Of a stretch of DNA of 64,000 nt, positions 8,196-16,890 are shown piece by piece (the stretch's first letter is position 1; the number at the start of each line of letters is the position of its first letter). The stretch is from positions 3,789,501 through 3,853,500 of the forward strand of contig NZ_CP152407.1 of assembly GCF_038958875.1 (NCBI RefSeq), given 5' to 3'. The translations under genes were made by a program, and so were the position numbers. Source of the DNA: Acidovorax sp. FHTAMBA. GTDB lineage: Bacteria; Pseudomonadota; Gammaproteobacteria; Burkholderiales; Burkholderiaceae_C. Below the pieces are notes generated by a model. The model was not told where the DNA came from, did no database searches, and worked only from the letters and a program-made list of their open reading frames with translations.

Positions 8196-9116
8196 ATGAA
8201 ACACTACCTGCAGTTCAACGACCTCAACGCTGACGAATACACCTACCTGTTCGAGCGCGCCGCGCTCATCAAGAAGAAGTTCAAGGCCTACGAAAAGCAC
8301 CACCCGCTGGTGGACCGCACCCTGGCCATGATTTTCGAAAAAGCCAGCACACGCACGCGCGTCAGCTTTGAGGCCGGCATGTACCAGCTCGGTGGCAGCG
8401 TGGTGCACCTGACCACCGGTGACAGCCAGCTGGGCCGCGCCGAGCCCATCGAGGACAGCGCCAAGGTCATCAGCCGCATGGTGGACCTGGTGATGATCCG
8501 CACCTTCGAGCAGACCAAGATCGAGCGTTTTGCGCAGCATTCGCGCGTGCCCGTCATCAACGGCCTGACCAACGAATTCCACCCCTGCCAGATCCTGGCC
8601 GACATCTTCACCTTCATCGAGCACCGTGGCTCCATAAAGGGCAAGACGGTGGCGTGGGTGGGCGACGGCAACAACATGGCCAACACCTGGCTGCAGGCCG
8701 CTGCATTGCTAGGGTTCAAGGTGCATGTGAGCACCCCCCGTGGTTATGAAATTGATGAGAAATTGGCCGTTGGCGCTGGTGGGACAAGCGCCAGTAGCTA
8801 TCAATTTTTTAGCAACCCGCTCGAAGCCTGCCAGGGCGCCGACCTGGTCACCACCGACGTCTGGACCAGCATGGGCTACGAGGCCGAGAACGAAGAGCGC
8901 AAGAAGGCGTTTGCCGACTGGTGCGTGGATGCCGAGATGATGGCCGCCGCCAAGCCTGATGCGCTGTTCATGCACTGCCTTCCCGCGCACCGGGGCGAGG
9001 AAGTCGAGGCGGATGTGATCGATGGACCGCAGTCCGTGGTGTGGGATGAGGCAGAAAACAGGATGCACGTGCAGAAGGCACTCATGGAGTACCTTCTGCT
9101 CGGCCGCATAGCCTGA
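8196..9116 (+). CDS. argF: Ornithine carbamoyltransferase
   Basis: A 306-residue cytosolic enzyme joining carbamoyl phosphate and ornithine to citrulline. The carbamoyl-phosphate loop STRTR is at 51-55, HPCQ at about 129-132 and HCLPAHRGEE near 260. Residues about 188-207, between STPRGYEID and NPLEACQGADLV, are encoded by a copy of the dispersed palindromic repeat (8758-8814), giving an odd Gly/Ala/Ser-rich loop while the frame stays open. All catalytic motifs lie outside it, so the enzyme is probably active. It follows argD closely. Confidence 0.93.
   Translation: MKHYLQFNDLNADEYTYLFERAALIKKKFKAYEKHHPLVDRTLAMIFEKASTRTRVSFEAGMYQLGGSVVHLTTGDSQLGRAEPIEDSAKVISRMVDLVMIRTFEQTKIERFAQHSRVPVINGLTNEFHPCQILADIFTFIEHRGSIKGKTVAWVGDGNNMANTWLQAAALLGFKVHVSTPRGYEIDEKLAVGAGGTSASSYQFFSNPLEACQGADLVTTDVWTSMGYEAENEERKKAFADWCVDAEMMAAAKPDALFMHCLPAHRGEEVEADVIDGPQSVVWDEAENRMHVQKALMEYLLLGRIA
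8758..8814 (+). repeat. Dispersed palindromic repeat F1, copy 1 (inside argF)
   Basis: Matches the family layout: AAATTGGCC, then the palindrome GGCGCT-9 bases-AGCGCC, then AGTAGCTATCA and a T-rich end with TTAGC. It is read through in frame by argF. Confidence 0.85.
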
Positions 9117-9130
9117 TTTTTTGGCTCTCC

Positions 9131-9820
9131 ATGCCTTGGCGTCGCCAGCCCGCCCACAGCGCTGAACTGTTGGCACACTGGGCATTGCTGGGCCAAGCAC
9201 TCGGCCGGGATACACCGGCGTGGCGTAAAGAGGGGCGACGGCTTGTGCTCAGCTGGGCACGCTGGCCGCGCGCCTACCACGATACCACCCACCTCTGGGC
9301 CTGCCTGCGGCATTGGCACGTGGTGCAGGATCAGCAACCCGCCACACTCGACAACCCCCACGCTGTTGCGCTGGCCCTGTGGTATCACGATGCCATTTAC
9401 TGGCCGTGGAGCAAACACAACGAAGAGCGCAGCGCCGACTGGGCAAGCCGCTTCATCCTGGGCCAGGGTCTACCCGCCACGCTGGCGCAAACCGTGCACC
9501 AGCACATTCTGGACACCCGCCACTCCCCCGGCCCGCTCACAGGCGATGCGCAATGGGTGGTCGATATCGACCTGGCCATCCTCGGCCAGAGCGATGCGGT
9601 GTACCGCCAGTTCGAGCGCAACGTCCGCCGCGAATACTTCTTTGTGCGCTGGCCGCGTTACGTGGCGGGGCGCAGTGCGGTGCTGCAGGGGTTTCTGGCG
9701 CGGCCGCGCATCTACGGCACAGAGTTTTTTCAAGAGCGCCACGAAGCCCAGGCCCGCATCAACCTCACCCACGCGCTGAACGCGCTGGCGGCCGGGTCCG
9801 TGTACGGCGCCGATTGTTGA
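9131..9820 (+). CDS. HD-superfamily metal-dependent phosphohydrolase-like protein
   Basis: A 229-residue protein resembling COG4339, predicted HD-fold metal hydrolases. The metal ligands are visible as RAYHDTTHL (His50 and His54) and WYHDAIY (His-Asp at 86-87), with a later helix TVHQHILDTRH and the Asp in VVDIDLAILG. Substrate is unknown. It starts 15 bases after argF and may share its transcript. Its stop codon lies inside a perfect 18-base palindrome that precedes the kyn operon. Confidence 0.8.
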   Translation: MPWRRQPAHSAELLAHWALLGQALGRDTPAWRKEGRRLVLSWARWPRAYHDTTHLWACLRHWHVVQDQQPATLDNPHAVALALWYHDAIYWPWSKHNEERSADWASRFILGQGLPATLAQTVHQHILDTRHSPGPLTGDAQWVVDIDLAILGQSDAVYRQFERNVRREYFFVRWPRYVAGRSAVLQGFLARPRIYGTEFFQERHEAQARINLTHALNALAAGSVYGADC

Positions 9821-9831
9821 GGCCTCAACAA
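9814..9831. promoter_or_regulatory. Perfect 18-base palindrome before the kyn operon
   Basis: TTGTTGAGG followed immediately by its exact complement CCTCAACAA, overlapping the stop of the preceding gene and 65 bases before the kynB start. There is no T run on the + strand, so an operator is more likely than a terminator for that gene. Confidence 0.5.
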
Positions 9832-9874
9832 AAACCGCCGGGCTGTTGGAAATAACCGACACCACGGGTTTTAC

Positions 9875-9895
9875 GGGACATGCAAACTTTGTCCC
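9875..9895. promoter_or_regulatory. Inverted repeat abutting the kynB start codon
   Basis: GGGACA and TGTCCC arms separated by nine bases end directly at the kynB ATG. No ribosome-binding site is visible in this stretch, so the dyad may be an operator or a start-masking RNA hairpin. Confidence 0.35.
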
Positions 9896-10546
9896 ATGCC
9901 AACGCCTTCCCCCTCCACCGCCCACCGGCTCTGGGACATCTCGCCGCCCGTGCACGCGGGCAGCCCCGTGTTCCCCGGCGACACGGCCTACAGCCAGCAG
10001 TGGTGCGCCACCATCGGCCCCGGCTGTCCGGTGAACGTGAGCGCGATCACCCTGTCGCCGCATGTGGGCGCGCATGCCGACGCGCCGCTGCACTATGACG
10101 AAAGCGGCGCCACCATTGGCGATGTATCGCTGGACGCATTCCTAGGGCCCTGCCGCGTGATCCACGCCATCGGCTGCGGCCCGCTGATCGAGTGGCGGCA
10201 CATCGCCCATGCTTTGAACAGCGCCCTGCCCCCGCGCGTGCTGGTGCGCACCTACGCCACAGCCCCCGAGCACTGGGACGGCCAGCTCACCGCCTTTGCC
10301 CCCGACACCATCGAGCGCCTTGCCGACCACGGCGTGCTGCTGGTGGGCATCGACACCGCCAGCATCGACCCGGCCGACAGCAAGACACTGGACAGCCACC
10401 AGGTCATCCGCAGGCGGGGCCTGCGCGTGCTGGAGAACCTGGTGCTCGACGCCGTGCCCGAGGGCGACTACGAACTGATCGCGCTGCCGCTCAAGCTGAC
10501 CACCGCCGACGCATCGCCCGTGCGCGCCGTGCTGCGAGCGCTCTGA
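9896..10546 (+). CDS. kynB: Kynurenine formamidase (arylformamidase)
   Basis: A 216-residue zinc-dependent cyclase-family hydrolase that removes formate from N-formylkynurenine, the second step of tryptophan breakdown. The family motif HVGAHADAPLHY at 56-67 and the N-terminal LWDISPPVHAGSPVFPGDT are diagnostic of bacterial KynB. It heads a kynB-kynU-kynA operon. No Shine-Dalgarno is visible before the ATG, where an inverted repeat lies instead. It is a real gene by context and motif. Confidence 0.93.
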   Translation: MPTPSPSTAHRLWDISPPVHAGSPVFPGDTAYSQQWCATIGPGCPVNVSAITLSPHVGAHADAPLHYDESGATIGDVSLDAFLGPCRVIHAIGCGPLIEWRHIAHALNSALPPRVLVRTYATAPEHWDGQLTAFAPDTIERLADHGVLLVGIDTASIDPADSKTLDSHQVIRRRGLRVLENLVLDAVPEGDYELIALPLKLTTADASPVRAVLRAL

Positions 10547-10556
10547 CTACGGCCAT

Positions 10557-10620
10557 TTCAAGACTTTTTGGCCTCTAGCGCTTATCCCATAAGCGCCAAC
10601 CGCTATCAAAACAGAAGCAA
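10557..10620 (+). repeat. Dispersed palindromic repeat F1, copy 2
   Basis: Between kynB and kynU: CTTTTTGGCCTCTAGCGCTT, then an almost perfect palindromic core GCGCTTAT-CCC-ATAAGCGC, then CAACCGCTATCAAAA. This is the most symmetrical copy of the core in the window. Confidence 0.9.
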
Positions 10621-10634
10621 TCAACCCAACCAAT

Positions 10635-11945
10635 ATGACGATAACCCTTGAAGACTGCCGCACCCTGGATGCGCAAGACCCGCTCGCCCCGCTGCGCGAG
10701 CACTTCAGCCTGCCTGCGGGCGTGATTTACCTGGACGGCAATTCGCTGGGCGTGTTGCCGAAGGCTGCCGCCGCCCGTGTGGCCGACGTGGTGGCGCGCG
10801 AATGGGGCACGGACCTCATCAAGTCGTGGAACACCGCCAGCTGGTTCGACCTGCCCCAGCGCCTGGGCAACCAGCTGGCCCCGCTGATCGGCGCGGCCCC
10901 CCATGAGGTGGTGTGCACAGACAGCACCTCCATCAACCTCTACAAGGTGCTGAGCGCGGCGCTGAACATTGCGCGCGAAGACAGCCCCGCCCGCAAGCGC
11001 ATCGTGAGCGAGCGCAGCAACTTCCCTACCGACCTCTATATTGCCGAAGGCCTGTGCAAGGAACGCGGGCTGGAGCTGGTGCTGGTAGAGCCCGATGAGA
11101 TCACCACAGCGCTGACCTCCGACGTGGCCGTGCTGATGCTCACCCACGTGAACTACCGCACCGGCGCCATGCACGACATGGCCGCCATCACCGCCGCCGC
11201 GCACGCGCAGGGCATTTTGTGCGTGTGGGACCTGGCGCACAGCGCAGGCGCGGTGCCGGTGGACTTGAACGGCGCGGGCGCTGATTTCTCGATTGGCTGC
11301 GGCTACAAGTATTTGAACGGTGGCCCCGGCGCACCGGCCTTTGTGTGGGTGCACCCGCGCCATGCTGACCGCTTCTGGCAACCACTTTCGGGCTGGTGGG
11401 GCCATGCCGCACCTTTTGCCTTTACGCCAGATTACCAACCCGCCCCGGGCATCACACGCTACCTGTGTGGAACGCAGCCCATCATCAGCCTGTCGGCGCT
11501 TCAGTGCGGGCTGGATGTGTTCACGGCAGCCGATGCACTGGGCGGCATGGCGGCACTGCGCACCAAATCCCTGGCGCTCACCGACCTGTTCATCCAGCTG
11601 GTGGAGGAACGCTGCGCAGGCCACGGCCTGGGCCTGGCCACGCCGCGTGCGCATGCACAGCGCGGCTCGCAGGTGTGCCTGACGCGCGACGAAGGCGCGG
11701 GCGTCAATGGCCAGGGCAGCGGCGCCTACGCCATCGTGCAGGCGCTGATTGCGCGCGGTGTGATCGGCGACTTCCGAAAAGGTGACGGTGGAAAGGGCCC
11801 ACACAAGGACATCCTGCGTTTTGGCTTCACGCCGCTGTACATCGGTTTCGAAGACGTATGGAACGCGGTGGAGCATCTGCGCCAAGTGCTGGAAAGCGGC
11901 GATTGGCAAAAGCCCGAGTTCAACCAGACGCACGCGGTGACCTGA
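10635..11945 (+). CDS. kynU: Kynureninase
   Basis: A 436-residue PLP enzyme that splits kynurenine to anthranilate and alanine (or 3-hydroxykynurenine to 3-hydroxyanthranilate). IYLDGNSLGVLPK near residue 31, the CVWDLAHSAGAVPVDLN region and the Schiff-base lysine K225 in SIGCGYKYLNGGPGAPAF are characteristic, as is RFGFTPLYIGFEDVW near the end. It lies 88 bases after kynB, the gap being mostly a dispersed repeat. Cytoplasmic, second gene of the kyn operon. Confidence 0.95.
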   Translation: MTITLEDCRTLDAQDPLAPLREHFSLPAGVIYLDGNSLGVLPKAAAARVADVVAREWGTDLIKSWNTASWFDLPQRLGNQLAPLIGAAPHEVVCTDSTSINLYKVLSAALNIAREDSPARKRIVSERSNFPTDLYIAEGLCKERGLELVLVEPDEITTALTSDVAVLMLTHVNYRTGAMHDMAAITAAAHAQGILCVWDLAHSAGAVPVDLNGAGADFSIGCGYKYLNGGPGAPAFVWVHPRHADRFWQPLSGWWGHAAPFAFTPDYQPAPGITRYLCGTQPIISLSALQCGLDVFTAADALGGMAALRTKSLALTDLFIQLVEERCAGHGLGLATPRAHAQRGSQVCLTRDEGAGVNGQGSGAYAIVQALIARGVIGDFRKGDGGKGPHKDILRFGFTPLYIGFEDVWNAVEHLRQVLESGDWQKPEFNQTHAVT

Positions 11946-11974
11946 GGCCTGTCGGCATCCAAAAACACCTCAAC

Positions 11975-12034
11975 CCGTTCACACTGAGCTTGTCGAAGTG
12001 CCGCGCAAGGCTTCGACAGGCTCAGCCCGAACGG
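11975..12034. repeat. Long inverted repeat F3 (GCTTGTCGAAG type)
   Basis: Arms CACTGAGCTTGTCGAAG and CTTCGACAGGCTCAGCCCG are near-complementary around a 12-base spacer, between kynU and kynA. The sequence is of a REP-like type that I know from many high-GC genomes. A single copy is present here. Confidence 0.85.
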
Positions 12035-12087
12035 CTCTGATTGATCGAGCGCTCCGTGTGAAACGGCGCGAACGCAGGAGACCCACC

Positions 12088-12975
12088 ATGTGCCCCTTTT
12101 CCCAAACCACCGTCCCCGCCAGCGACACGCCGGCCGCCGCCCTGCCCGAATCCATCGTGCGCGAAGAGCGCGCCCAGCTCGACTTCAGCAAGTCGATGAG
12201 CTACGGCGACTACCTGCAGCTCGACGCCATCCTCACCGCGCAAAAGCCGCTCTCGCCCGCGCACGACGAGATGCTGTTCATCGTGCAGCACCAGACCAGC
12301 GAGCTGTGGATGAAGCTCATGCTGCACGAGCTGCGTGCGGCCATTGGCCACATTGCGCGCGACGAGCTGCCGCCCGCGTTCAAGATGCTGGCACGGGTCA
12401 GCAAGATCATGGAGCAGCTGGTGCACGCCTGGGACGTGCTGGCCACCATGACACCGCCCGAGTACAGCGCCATGCGGCCGTACCTGGGCCAGTCCAGCGG
12501 CTTCCAGAGCTACCAGTACCGCTGCATCGAGTTCTCGATGGGCAACAAGAACCGCGCCATGCTCCGGCCCCACGAGCACCGCGCCGACCTGCTGGCGCTG
12601 GTGCAGGCGGCGTACGAGGCCCCTTCGCTGTACGACGAGGCCCTGCGCCTGCTGGCCCGACGTGGCCTGCCCATGCCGGCCAGCCACACCGAGCGCGACT
12701 GGAGAGAGCCCTATGTGGAAAACGACGCGGTGGAGCAGGCCTGGCTCACCGTGTACCGCAACCCCGAGAAGCACTGGGACCTGTACCAGCTGGGCGAGGA
12801 GCTGACCGACCTGGAAGACGCCTTCCGCCTCTGGCGATTCCGCCACGTGACCACGGTGGAGCGCGTGATCGGCTTCAAGCGCGGCACGGGTGGCACGGGC
12901 GGGGTGAGTTACTTGCGCAAGATGCTGGACGTGGTGCTGTTCCCCGAGATCTGGAAGCTGCGCACGGACCTGTAG
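12088..12975 (+). CDS. kynA: Tryptophan 2,3-dioxygenase
   Basis: A 295-residue haem enzyme that opens the indole ring of tryptophan to N-formylkynurenine, the first step of the pathway. HQTSELWMKLMLHEL at 68-82 (distal pocket), QSSGFQSYQYRCIEF and GTGGTGGVSYLRKMLD are signature blocks. The ATG at 12088 has CAGGAG seven bases upstream. It is the last gene of kynB-kynU-kynA, separated from kynU by 142 bases that hold an inverted repeat. No anthranilate-degradation genes follow, so the pathway here ends at anthranilate. Confidence 0.95.
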   Translation: MCPFSQTTVPASDTPAAALPESIVREERAQLDFSKSMSYGDYLQLDAILTAQKPLSPAHDEMLFIVQHQTSELWMKLMLHELRAAIGHIARDELPPAFKMLARVSKIMEQLVHAWDVLATMTPPEYSAMRPYLGQSSGFQSYQYRCIEFSMGNKNRAMLRPHEHRADLLALVQAAYEAPSLYDEALRLLARRGLPMPASHTERDWREPYVENDAVEQAWLTVYRNPEKHWDLYQLGEELTDLEDAFRLWRFRHVTTVERVIGFKRGTGGTGGVSYLRKMLDVVLFPEIWKLRTDL

Positions 12976-12978
12976 CGC

Positions 12979-13011
12979 AAAAAAAGGGCTGCTCACCGCG
13001 GTGAGCAGCCC
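12979..13011 (-). terminator. Terminator for the minus-strand repeat-protein gene
   Basis: GGGCTGCTCACC-GC-GGTGAGCAGCCC, a 12-pair stem. On the minus strand it is followed by a run of seven T, so it ends the gene at 13073. On the + strand, after kynA, there is no T run. Confidence 0.85.
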
Positions 13012-13072
13012 TGCCTGATCGGTTCATCACAGAAGATCGCCCGGCCAATGCAAGGGCACCGGCCGTGCTGCG

Positions 13073-14074
13073 TCAGGGAAGGACGAGATCGTCGCCCTCG
13101 CGCACGCTGGCCTGCTGCTGGCGGCCGCCCAGCGAGTAGGTCACCCAAAGCGTCTTGGTCACCCGGGGCGCAGGGTCACAGCGGCACAGGTCGTTGGTCA
13201 CGCGCACCTCCAGACGGTCGTCGCGCACGATGGAGCGCAGCTGCCCCGTCACATCGACCATGCGGCCCTCGGCGCCGTATGCGGCGTTCAGCACCACCAG
13301 CGCATTGCGTTGTGGATCCCGGTAGCCACCGCCCTGCGGGTAGGCGCCCGGGTTCACCACGCCGTTCCAGCCACCGTTCCAGCCTTCACGGCCCCAGTTG
13401 CCGCCGGTCCAGCCGCTGAAGCGGCCGCCGTCAATGGTTTTGCCCTCGGCATATTCCAGCAGCTGGGTCTGACCGTCGCGGTCACGCACATAAATGCGCA
13501 GGGTCTTGATTTTGTAGGGATGGGGGTCCACGCCAAAGGTGTCGTTGGTGAGGTGGATGGCGCGGTCATTGCGGGCCAGTTCGCGCAGGCGCTGCGTCAC
13601 GTCGACATGGCGCTCGGGCGTGCCATAGACGGCTTGCAGGATGCTGAGCTCACCGTCATCGCGGCCACGGTTGTTTCGGCCTTCATTACCTTGCCAGCCC
13701 TGGTTGCGACCGCCCTGGCCCCATCTTCCGCCACGCCAGCCGATGAACTGGGAACCGTCCACGGTGGCGCCCTCACGGTACTCGAACGTCCGCGTCGCGC
13801 CGTCCCGCCCGCGGGCGTAAATGCGCAACGCCTTGGTGCGGCCACGGTCCGGGTCGGCGCCAAAGACTTCGTTGGTGACGCGGAAGGTCTGGTCGCTGCG
13901 GGCAAGCTGCCGCAGCCGGTCCGTCACGTCCACATTGCTCTCCAGCGTGCCATAGCGCGCGCCGAGGATCTGGTAGCTGCCTTCGTCGCGCGGCTGGGCC
14001 GTGGCGGAGGTTGTCAGCCCGAAAAACAACAACAGCACGGCCCAGAAGCCGTGAAAGGGATGGCGAAGCAACAT
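13073..14074 (-). CDS. Secreted protein with three tandem DUF3395-like repeats
   Basis: A 333-residue exported protein. A signal peptide (LLRHPFHGFWAVLLLFFG, then TTSATAQ) is followed by three copies of a module of about 75-80 residues: each opens with (I/V)L-x-A-x-YG, has DVT-x2-LR about ten residues on, then a VTND or LTND block and KTL-x-(I/V)Y. Linkers are Gly/Asn/Arg/Trp-rich. The module resembles DUF3395, found C-terminally in DnaJ-like proteins, but the match is from memory. The ATG has AAGGAGG at ideal spacing. It is divergent from the MFS gene; function unknown. Confidence 0.75.
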   Translation of the reverse strand: MLLRHPFHGFWAVLLLFFGLTTSATAQPRDEGSYQILGARYGTLESNVDVTDRLRQLARSDQTFRVTNEVFGADPDRGRTKALRIYARGRDGATRTFEYREGATVDGSQFIGWRGGRWGQGGRNQGWQGNEGRNNRGRDDGELSILQAVYGTPERHVDVTQRLRELARNDRAIHLTNDTFGVDPHPYKIKTLRIYVRDRDGQTQLLEYAEGKTIDGGRFSGWTGGNWGREGWNGGWNGVVNPGAYPQGGGYRDPQRNALVVLNAAYGAEGRMVDVTGQLRSIVRDDRLEVRVTNDLCRCDPAPRVTKTLWVTYSLGGRQQQASVREGDDLVLP

Positions 14075-14292
14075 GGAAACCTCCTTGAATGGCAGGCCGG
14101 TCACGTGCAGACACAACAACGGCCGGTGTGCACACGATTCCACGCCGGTCTCGTCACGTCAATAGGACGGTGCCTTGGGGGTCTGTGGGACACCACCTGC
14201 GTGGCACCTGTGCAGCAGGGGCGTCGGCGGGGCGATGTTGCGGGCCCTGTGGGCGACAGCCGATCTGGCGCAGGGCTGGTAGCCTTGGCTGC

Positions 14293-15531
14293 ATGCCGAT
14301 GACCGCTTCGCAAACGCCCGCCCCGCTGATCTCCCCGCGCAACGCCTGGTGGATGTTGCTGGCACTTGTGTCGGGCTTTGCGCTGAGCCAGGCGTTTCGC
14401 ACGGTCACGGCCATCATGGCCACGGGCCTGCGGGCAGAGTTCGGCCTGTCGGCCCAGGCGCTGGGCGTGTTTGCAGGGGCGTTTGCTTTTGCCTTCGGCA
14501 CCATGCAGCTCTTCATGGGGATCGGCATTGACCTGTATGGCGTGCGGCGCACGCTGCTGGTGGCGTTTCCGCTGGCAATTGCAGGCGCTGTGCTGTCGGC
14601 GCTGGCACCGGGTTATGGCGGGGTGCTGCTGGGGCAGGTGCTGATCGGCGTGGGCTGCGCGCCCGCCTTTCTGGTGTGCACGGTGTTCATTGCGCGCTAC
14701 TTTCCGGCCCGCCGGTTTGCCATGGTCTCGGGCGTGGCGATGGGTGTGGGCGGGCTGGGCATGCTGTTCACGGGAACGCCGCTGGCGTGGCTGGTGCAGC
14801 AGTCGTCGTGGCGCATGGGGTTTGCGGTGCTGGCAGGGCTGGCCACGCTGGCGTGGCTGCTGATCTTCTGGAAAGTGCACGAGCCAGCGCAGCCCGCCCA
14901 CGGTGCGCCCCCGCGCGAATCGGTGCTGCAGGCGGTGCGCGGCTTTGGCGCGCTGTTCCTGCTGCCGCACACCGCGGGCATCATGCTGCTGGCGCTGACG
15001 ACATATGCGTCGTTCCTCACCTTGCGGGGCCTGTGGCTGGGGCCGCTGCTGATCGAGCGGCACGGCTACTCGCTGGTGGCCAGCGGCAACGTGGCCATGC
15101 TGTCGTCGCTGGTGTCGCTGTTCACCCCGGCGCTGTTCGGGCGGCTCGACCCGGGGCCGGGCGCCCGGCGCCGCTGGATCACCGGCTTCACGGTGCTGCT
15201 GGCAACGCTCTTTGGCGCCATCGGCCTGCTGCATGCCGAGTGGCTGGACGTGGCAGGCTCCATTGCCGTGGGCATGCTGTCGGGCTACATGGTGCTGCAG
15301 TATTCGGACGTGCGGTCGGCCTACGCCCCCGCCGTCACCGGGCGCGCGATGGCGGTGTTCACCATGGCGCTTTTCCTGGGCGTGGCGCTGATGCAGTGGG
15401 TCACCGGTGTGGCCGCTTCCATCGCAGCCGCGCAGGGGGCCGATCCGTATGTGGCGGTGATGCTGACCATTGCGGGCATGCTGGCCGCCGGGGCCTTGGC
15501 GTTTCGGTGCCTGCCCGCGCCCGCACGCTGA
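14293..15531 (+). CDS. MFS transporter
   Basis: A 412-residue inner-membrane carrier of the major facilitator superfamily with about 12 membrane helices. The loop 2-3 motif is seen as GIDLYGVRRTLLVAF and helix 4 as GQVLIGVGCAPAFLVCTVF. Substrate cannot be told. An ATG two codons later is equally possible as start. It may serve the FAD monooxygenase convergent with it, but nothing in the sequence proves that. Confidence 0.85.
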   Translation: MPMTASQTPAPLISPRNAWWMLLALVSGFALSQAFRTVTAIMATGLRAEFGLSAQALGVFAGAFAFAFGTMQLFMGIGIDLYGVRRTLLVAFPLAIAGAVLSALAPGYGGVLLGQVLIGVGCAPAFLVCTVFIARYFPARRFAMVSGVAMGVGGLGMLFTGTPLAWLVQQSSWRMGFAVLAGLATLAWLLIFWKVHEPAQPAHGAPPRESVLQAVRGFGALFLLPHTAGIMLLALTTYASFLTLRGLWLGPLLIERHGYSLVASGNVAMLSSLVSLFTPALFGRLDPGPGARRRWITGFTVLLATLFGAIGLLHAEWLDVAGSIAVGMLSGYMVLQYSDVRSAYAPAVTGRAMAVFTMALFLGVALMQWVTGVAASIAAAQGADPYVAVMLTIAGMLAAGALAFRCLPAPAR

Positions 15532-15553
15532 CGGCGCTGGCCTGAGAAAAGAT

Positions 15554-15614
15554 CATCAAAAACAGGCTCCAGCGCTTATCCAGCAAGCGCCAGAAGCTAT
15601 GTTTTATGTAGCAA
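15554..15614 (+). repeat. Dispersed palindromic repeat F1, copy 3
   Basis: CATCAAAAACAGGCTCCAGC, core GCGCTTATCCAGCAAGCGC, then CAGAAGCTATG-TTTTATGTAGCA. It fills the gap between the convergent MFS and monooxygenase genes and ends six bases from the latter's stop. Confidence 0.9.
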
Positions 15615-15620
15615 TTTGCA

Positions 15621-16832
15621 CTACAGCGAACTGGCACTCGAGCCATCGCCCCGGTACAGCCAGGGAACATCCAGCAAGCGTTCGCCCAGCAGCCGCAACG
15701 ACACGTCCCGCCCCCAGCGCACCAGCCCGGTGGCATGAAAGATGCGGCCGTTGCGGGTGGAGCGTGCCTGCACGCGTGCATTGCGCTGCCAGCGGTTGAG
15801 TGCGTAGCGCCTCAGGCGCAGCGGCACGTCCAGGTCGTGCATCGACAGCGCACGCTGCAGTTCGGCAGCGTCTTCAATGGCCATGCCCGCGCCCTGCGCC
15901 AGGTAGGGGCGCATGGGGTGTGCGGCATCGCCCAGCAGGGCCAACAGGCCCTGCGCCATCTCGTGGGCGCCCTGCACCGGCGGGCGGTCACACAGCGGCC
16001 ACAGGCGCCAGCCGGGCGCCCCGGCCGTGCCGACGCTGCGCACCACATCCTGCAGGGCCGTGCAGGTGCCTTGCAGGGCGTGGTCCAGGCCCGCCGCGTT
16101 GGCGGCATGGTCCCAGTTTTCCAGGTCCTGCGGCGCGGGGCCTTGCACGATCACAACGATGTTCTGCAGCTCCCCCCGGCGCACCGGGTATTGCACCGCA
16201 TGCAGGCGCGGGCCCAGCCACGCCGTGACCTGGGCGGTGCGCAGCGCATCGGGCAGCGCATGCTGCGGCACCAGCGCCCGGTAGGCCAGGTGGCCCGTCA
16301 CGCGGGGTGGCACGGCACCCAGAAGCTGGGTGCGGGTGCGGCTCCACAGCCCGTCAGCCCCGATGAGTGCGTCGCCCTCCAGCTCCTTGCCGCGGCTGGT
16401 GCGCACGGTGACCACGCCATCGGCATCGGCAAAGCTGTCTATCGCATGCTCCAGGTGCAGTTGCGTGTCGGTGTATTTGGTCAGAGCCGACAGCAGCAGC
16501 CCGTGCAGATCGGCCCGGTGGATGGTGGCGTAGGCTGCGCCGTAACGCTCCACGGCGGTCGATCCGAGCGGCAGCACGGCCAGTTCCTGGCCACTGACTG
16601 CATTGCGCACCTGCAGGCGGCCGGGAAACGCAGCCACCGCCTGCAGGGGCTGCTGCAGGCCCCATGCCTGCAGGCGGCGCACCACGTTGGGGCCGATCTG
16701 CACACCCGCCCCTACTTCACTGAAAGCGGCAGCGCGCTCGTACAGCCGCACATCCCACCCCGCGCGCGATGCGCCCAGCGCAGCGGCCAAGCCCCCAATG
16801 CCGCCGCCGGCAACCAACACCTGTTTTTTCAT
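15621..16832 (-). CDS. FAD-dependent monooxygenase (salicylate-hydroxylase-like)
   Basis: A 403-residue class A flavoprotein hydroxylase. The N-terminal dinucleotide fold VLVAGGGIGGLAAALGASRA, the DG motif ALIGADGLWSRTR and the GDAAHPMRPYLAQGAGMAIED motif are all present, as in salicylate and 6-hydroxynicotinate 3-monooxygenases. The aromatic substrate is not known. The start at MKKQVLV was chosen for the fold; two in-frame ATG lie eight or fewer codons upstream. It is convergent with the MFS gene. Confidence 0.85.
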   Translation of the reverse strand: MKKQVLVAGGGIGGLAAALGASRAGWDVRLYERAAAFSEVGAGVQIGPNVVRRLQAWGLQQPLQAVAAFPGRLQVRNAVSGQELAVLPLGSTAVERYGAAYATIHRADLHGLLLSALTKYTDTQLHLEHAIDSFADADGVVTVRTSRGKELEGDALIGADGLWSRTRTQLLGAVPPRVTGHLAYRALVPQHALPDALRTAQVTAWLGPRLHAVQYPVRRGELQNIVVIVQGPAPQDLENWDHAANAAGLDHALQGTCTALQDVVRSVGTAGAPGWRLWPLCDRPPVQGAHEMAQGLLALLGDAAHPMRPYLAQGAGMAIEDAAELQRALSMHDLDVPLRLRRYALNRWQRNARVQARSTRNGRIFHATGLVRWGRDVSLRLLGERLLDVPWLYRGDGSSASSL

Positions 16833-16890
16833 GGGTGGCATTGTGCCGCGCACCAGGGCGCGGCCAGATGACTTGCGGGTATTTCAGGTT

